From: Eubacterium sp. CAG:248
GTDB lineage: Bacteria; Bacillota; Clostridia; Lachnospirales; Lachnospiraceae
Assembly: GCA_000436475.1 (NCBI GenBank)
Contig: FR886187.1
Coordinates: 31,587-37,665 of the forward strand
DNA length: 6,079 nt
Direction of reading: 5' to 3'
Part shown: piece by piece, positions 5,061-6,079 of the stretch
Layout of the letters: every line of letters starts with the position of its first letter
Position numbering within the stretch: position 1 is the stretch's first letter
Made by a program: the position numbers and the translations under genes
The notes under the pieces: model-generated
The model's database searches: none
Told to the model about the DNA's origin: nothing
What the model saw: the letters and a program-made list of their open reading frames with translations, nothing else

Positions 5061-6011
5061 ATGAATATAATCAATCGCAAAAACAGCAGCAATGCTGTCA
5101 GCAATATTAAAAATATAACACACCTTAAGCTTTCTGTACTCTTATCCTCCATACTTCTCATGCTTGCCTTTGCTTTTTTTATCTACGCAAGCTTTAACCC
5201 TAAAGACACTGCTGCCAGTTCTAAAAAACCTGTTTATTCTGATTCTAATTCTGGTTCGGGTTCTGATTCCAATTCTGGTTCGGATTCTGGTTCTAATTCT
5301 AGTTATAACTCTGGTTCGGATGGTATTAATGGGGGTTCTATCAAAGGAAACTGTGTCGCTGGCAAGAAAGCACTTCCTATATACTGTATACAGACTGATG
5401 AAAAAAAGATATCTATATCATTCGATGCCGCCTGGGGTGCTGATGATACGATAAAGCTGCTTGATATTCTTGATAAGCACAATGTCAAGACAACATTTTT
5501 TATGACAGGTGGCTGGGTTTCTACATATCCTGATATGGTTAAAGAAATATATAACAGGGGTCACGACCTCGGCAATCATAGCGAGAATCACAAGGAAATG
5601 AGCAAACTGAATGCCTCTGAACAGAAAGAAGAAATAACCGCAGTTGATAATAAAATCAAAGAACTTACAGGATATGACTGCTTTCTATTCAGACCACCTT
5701 ATGGTGACTATAATTCACTGCTTATCAACACAGTATACGGCTGTAACCACTATCCTGTGCAGTGGGATGTTGACTCCCTTGACTGGAAAGACTACGGCGT
5801 TGACAGCATAATAAAAACCGTCACCAGACATAAAGCTCTTGGTAACGGTTCTATAATTCTTATGCATAATGGTGCGAAGTTCACTGCCGAAGCCCTTGAT
5901 ACAGTACTCACAAGCCTTGAAGAACAAGGATATGAGATTGTTCCAGTATCCCAGCTTATCATCCGTGAAAACTTCCATATGGATGGAACTGGGCGGCAGA
6001 TTGGGGATTGA
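5061..6011 (+). CDS. Membrane-anchored polysaccharide deacetylase (NodB/CE4 family)
   Basis: This 316-residue protein has a cytoplasmic N-terminus, one hydrophobic segment (about 23-43) acting as anchor or uncleaved signal, a Ser/Gly/Asp/Asn-rich linker (60-95) and an extracellular NodB domain (about 113-300). CE4 enzymes remove acetyl groups from N-acetylated sugars with a metal ion; in Firmicutes the target is often peptidoglycan. Motifs: SFDAAWG (120-126) with catalytic-base candidate Asp122, metal ligands His173 and His177 in HSENH, RPPYGDYN (211-218), DSLDW (238-242) and IILMHN (265-270). Motif 1 reads FDAA rather than FDDG, so the usual metal-binding second Asp is missing, as in the FDxxWG subgroup that includes spore protein PdaB; unlike PdaB as I recall it, the HxxxH pair is intact. 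GGAG (5050-5053) is 7 nt before the ATG. It is transcribed divergently from glnA and appears monocistronic. Substrate and any link to sporulation are unknown. Confidence 0.9.
   Translation: MNIINRKNSSNAVSNIKNITHLKLSVLLSSILLMLAFAFFIYASFNPKDTAASSKKPVYSDSNSGSGSDSNSGSDSGSNSSYNSGSDGINGGSIKGNCVAGKKALPIYCIQTDEKKISISFDAAWGADDTIKLLDILDKHNVKTTFFMTGGWVSTYPDMVKEIYNRGHDLGNHSENHKEMSKLNASEQKEEITAVDNKIKELTGYDCFLFRPPYGDYNSLLINTVYGCNHYPVQWDVDSLDWKDYGVDSIIKTVTRHKALGNGSIILMHNGAKFTAEALDTVLTSLEEQGYEIVPVSQLIIRENFHMDGTGRQIGD
5241..5288 (+). repeat. 24-bp tandem duplication in the linker of the deacetylase
   Basis: Units 5241-5264 and 5265-5288 are identical at 22 of 24 positions and encode DSNSGSGS and DSNSGSDS. 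The wider stretch 5238-5321 is a degenerate 6-bp repeat of Ser codons alternating with Asp, Asn or Gly codons. Such in-frame repeats commonly change length by slippage, altering the distance between membrane and enzyme domain. Confidence 0.8.
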
Positions 6012-6055
6012 TTTCTTATTATAACTATTAATTATCTATTCCTAAGTCATATATA

Positions 6056-6079
6056 ATGATGTCGGGGTCAAAAGTCCCC
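6056..6079. repeat. Truncated second copy of the hairpin-rich element
   Basis: Bases 6056-6073 are an exact 18-nt match to the reverse complement of 2893-2910, the right terminus of the 200-bp element. The following GTCCCC lets GGGG (6064-6067) begin to pair with CCCC (6076-6079), as in hairpin 4. The copy is in opposite orientation and is cut by the window end. It starts 44 nt after the stop codon of the deacetylase gene; the intervening sequence is A+T-rich with no other signal. Confidence 0.7.

Overview
The window looks like chromosomal sequence from a gut-type Lachnospiraceae (Clostridia, Firmicutes). This is inferred from the A+T-rich coding sequence, the GSI-alpha type glutamine synthetase next to an ANTAR regulator, a stand-alone FchA beside FolD, and the FDAAWG-type polysaccharide deacetylase. 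Genus cannot be fixed from the sequence alone. There are no tRNA or rRNA genes, CRISPR arrays or transposase genes.

Layout: five genes lie on the minus strand and one diverges on the plus strand. In minus-strand transcription order from the right: glnA (start 4885), an ANTAR-domain regulator 16 nt after it (start 3537), a gap of about 345 nt filled mostly by a 200-bp hairpin-rich element (2712-2911), then dapF (start 2637), fchA (start 1638) and folD (start 857). The plus-strand gene at 5061-6011 encodes a membrane-anchored polysaccharide (probably peptidoglycan) deacetylase. The 4886-5060 interval is a divergent control region with an extended -10 promoter for glnA and a GlnR-box-like sequence.

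Functions: glnA plus the ANTAR protein form a nitrogen-assimilation and regulation pair. dapF supplies meso-diaminopimelate for lysine and peptidoglycan. fchA and folD cover the folate one-carbon steps between methylene-, methenyl- and formyl-tetrahydrofolate. The FolD here lacks both the Lys and the Gln used for the cyclohydrolase half-reaction, so FolD (dehydrogenase) and FchA (cyclohydrolase) probably divide the labour.

The least explained part is the non-coding DNA. The 200-bp element has imperfect terminal inverted repeats and four successive hairpins. The beginning of a second copy, in the opposite orientation, is cut off by the right end of the window (6056-6079). A third non-coding structure, between fchA and folD (931-983), shares one small hairpin with the large element, with a compensatory base-pair change. 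These look like members of dispersed, structured repeat families.
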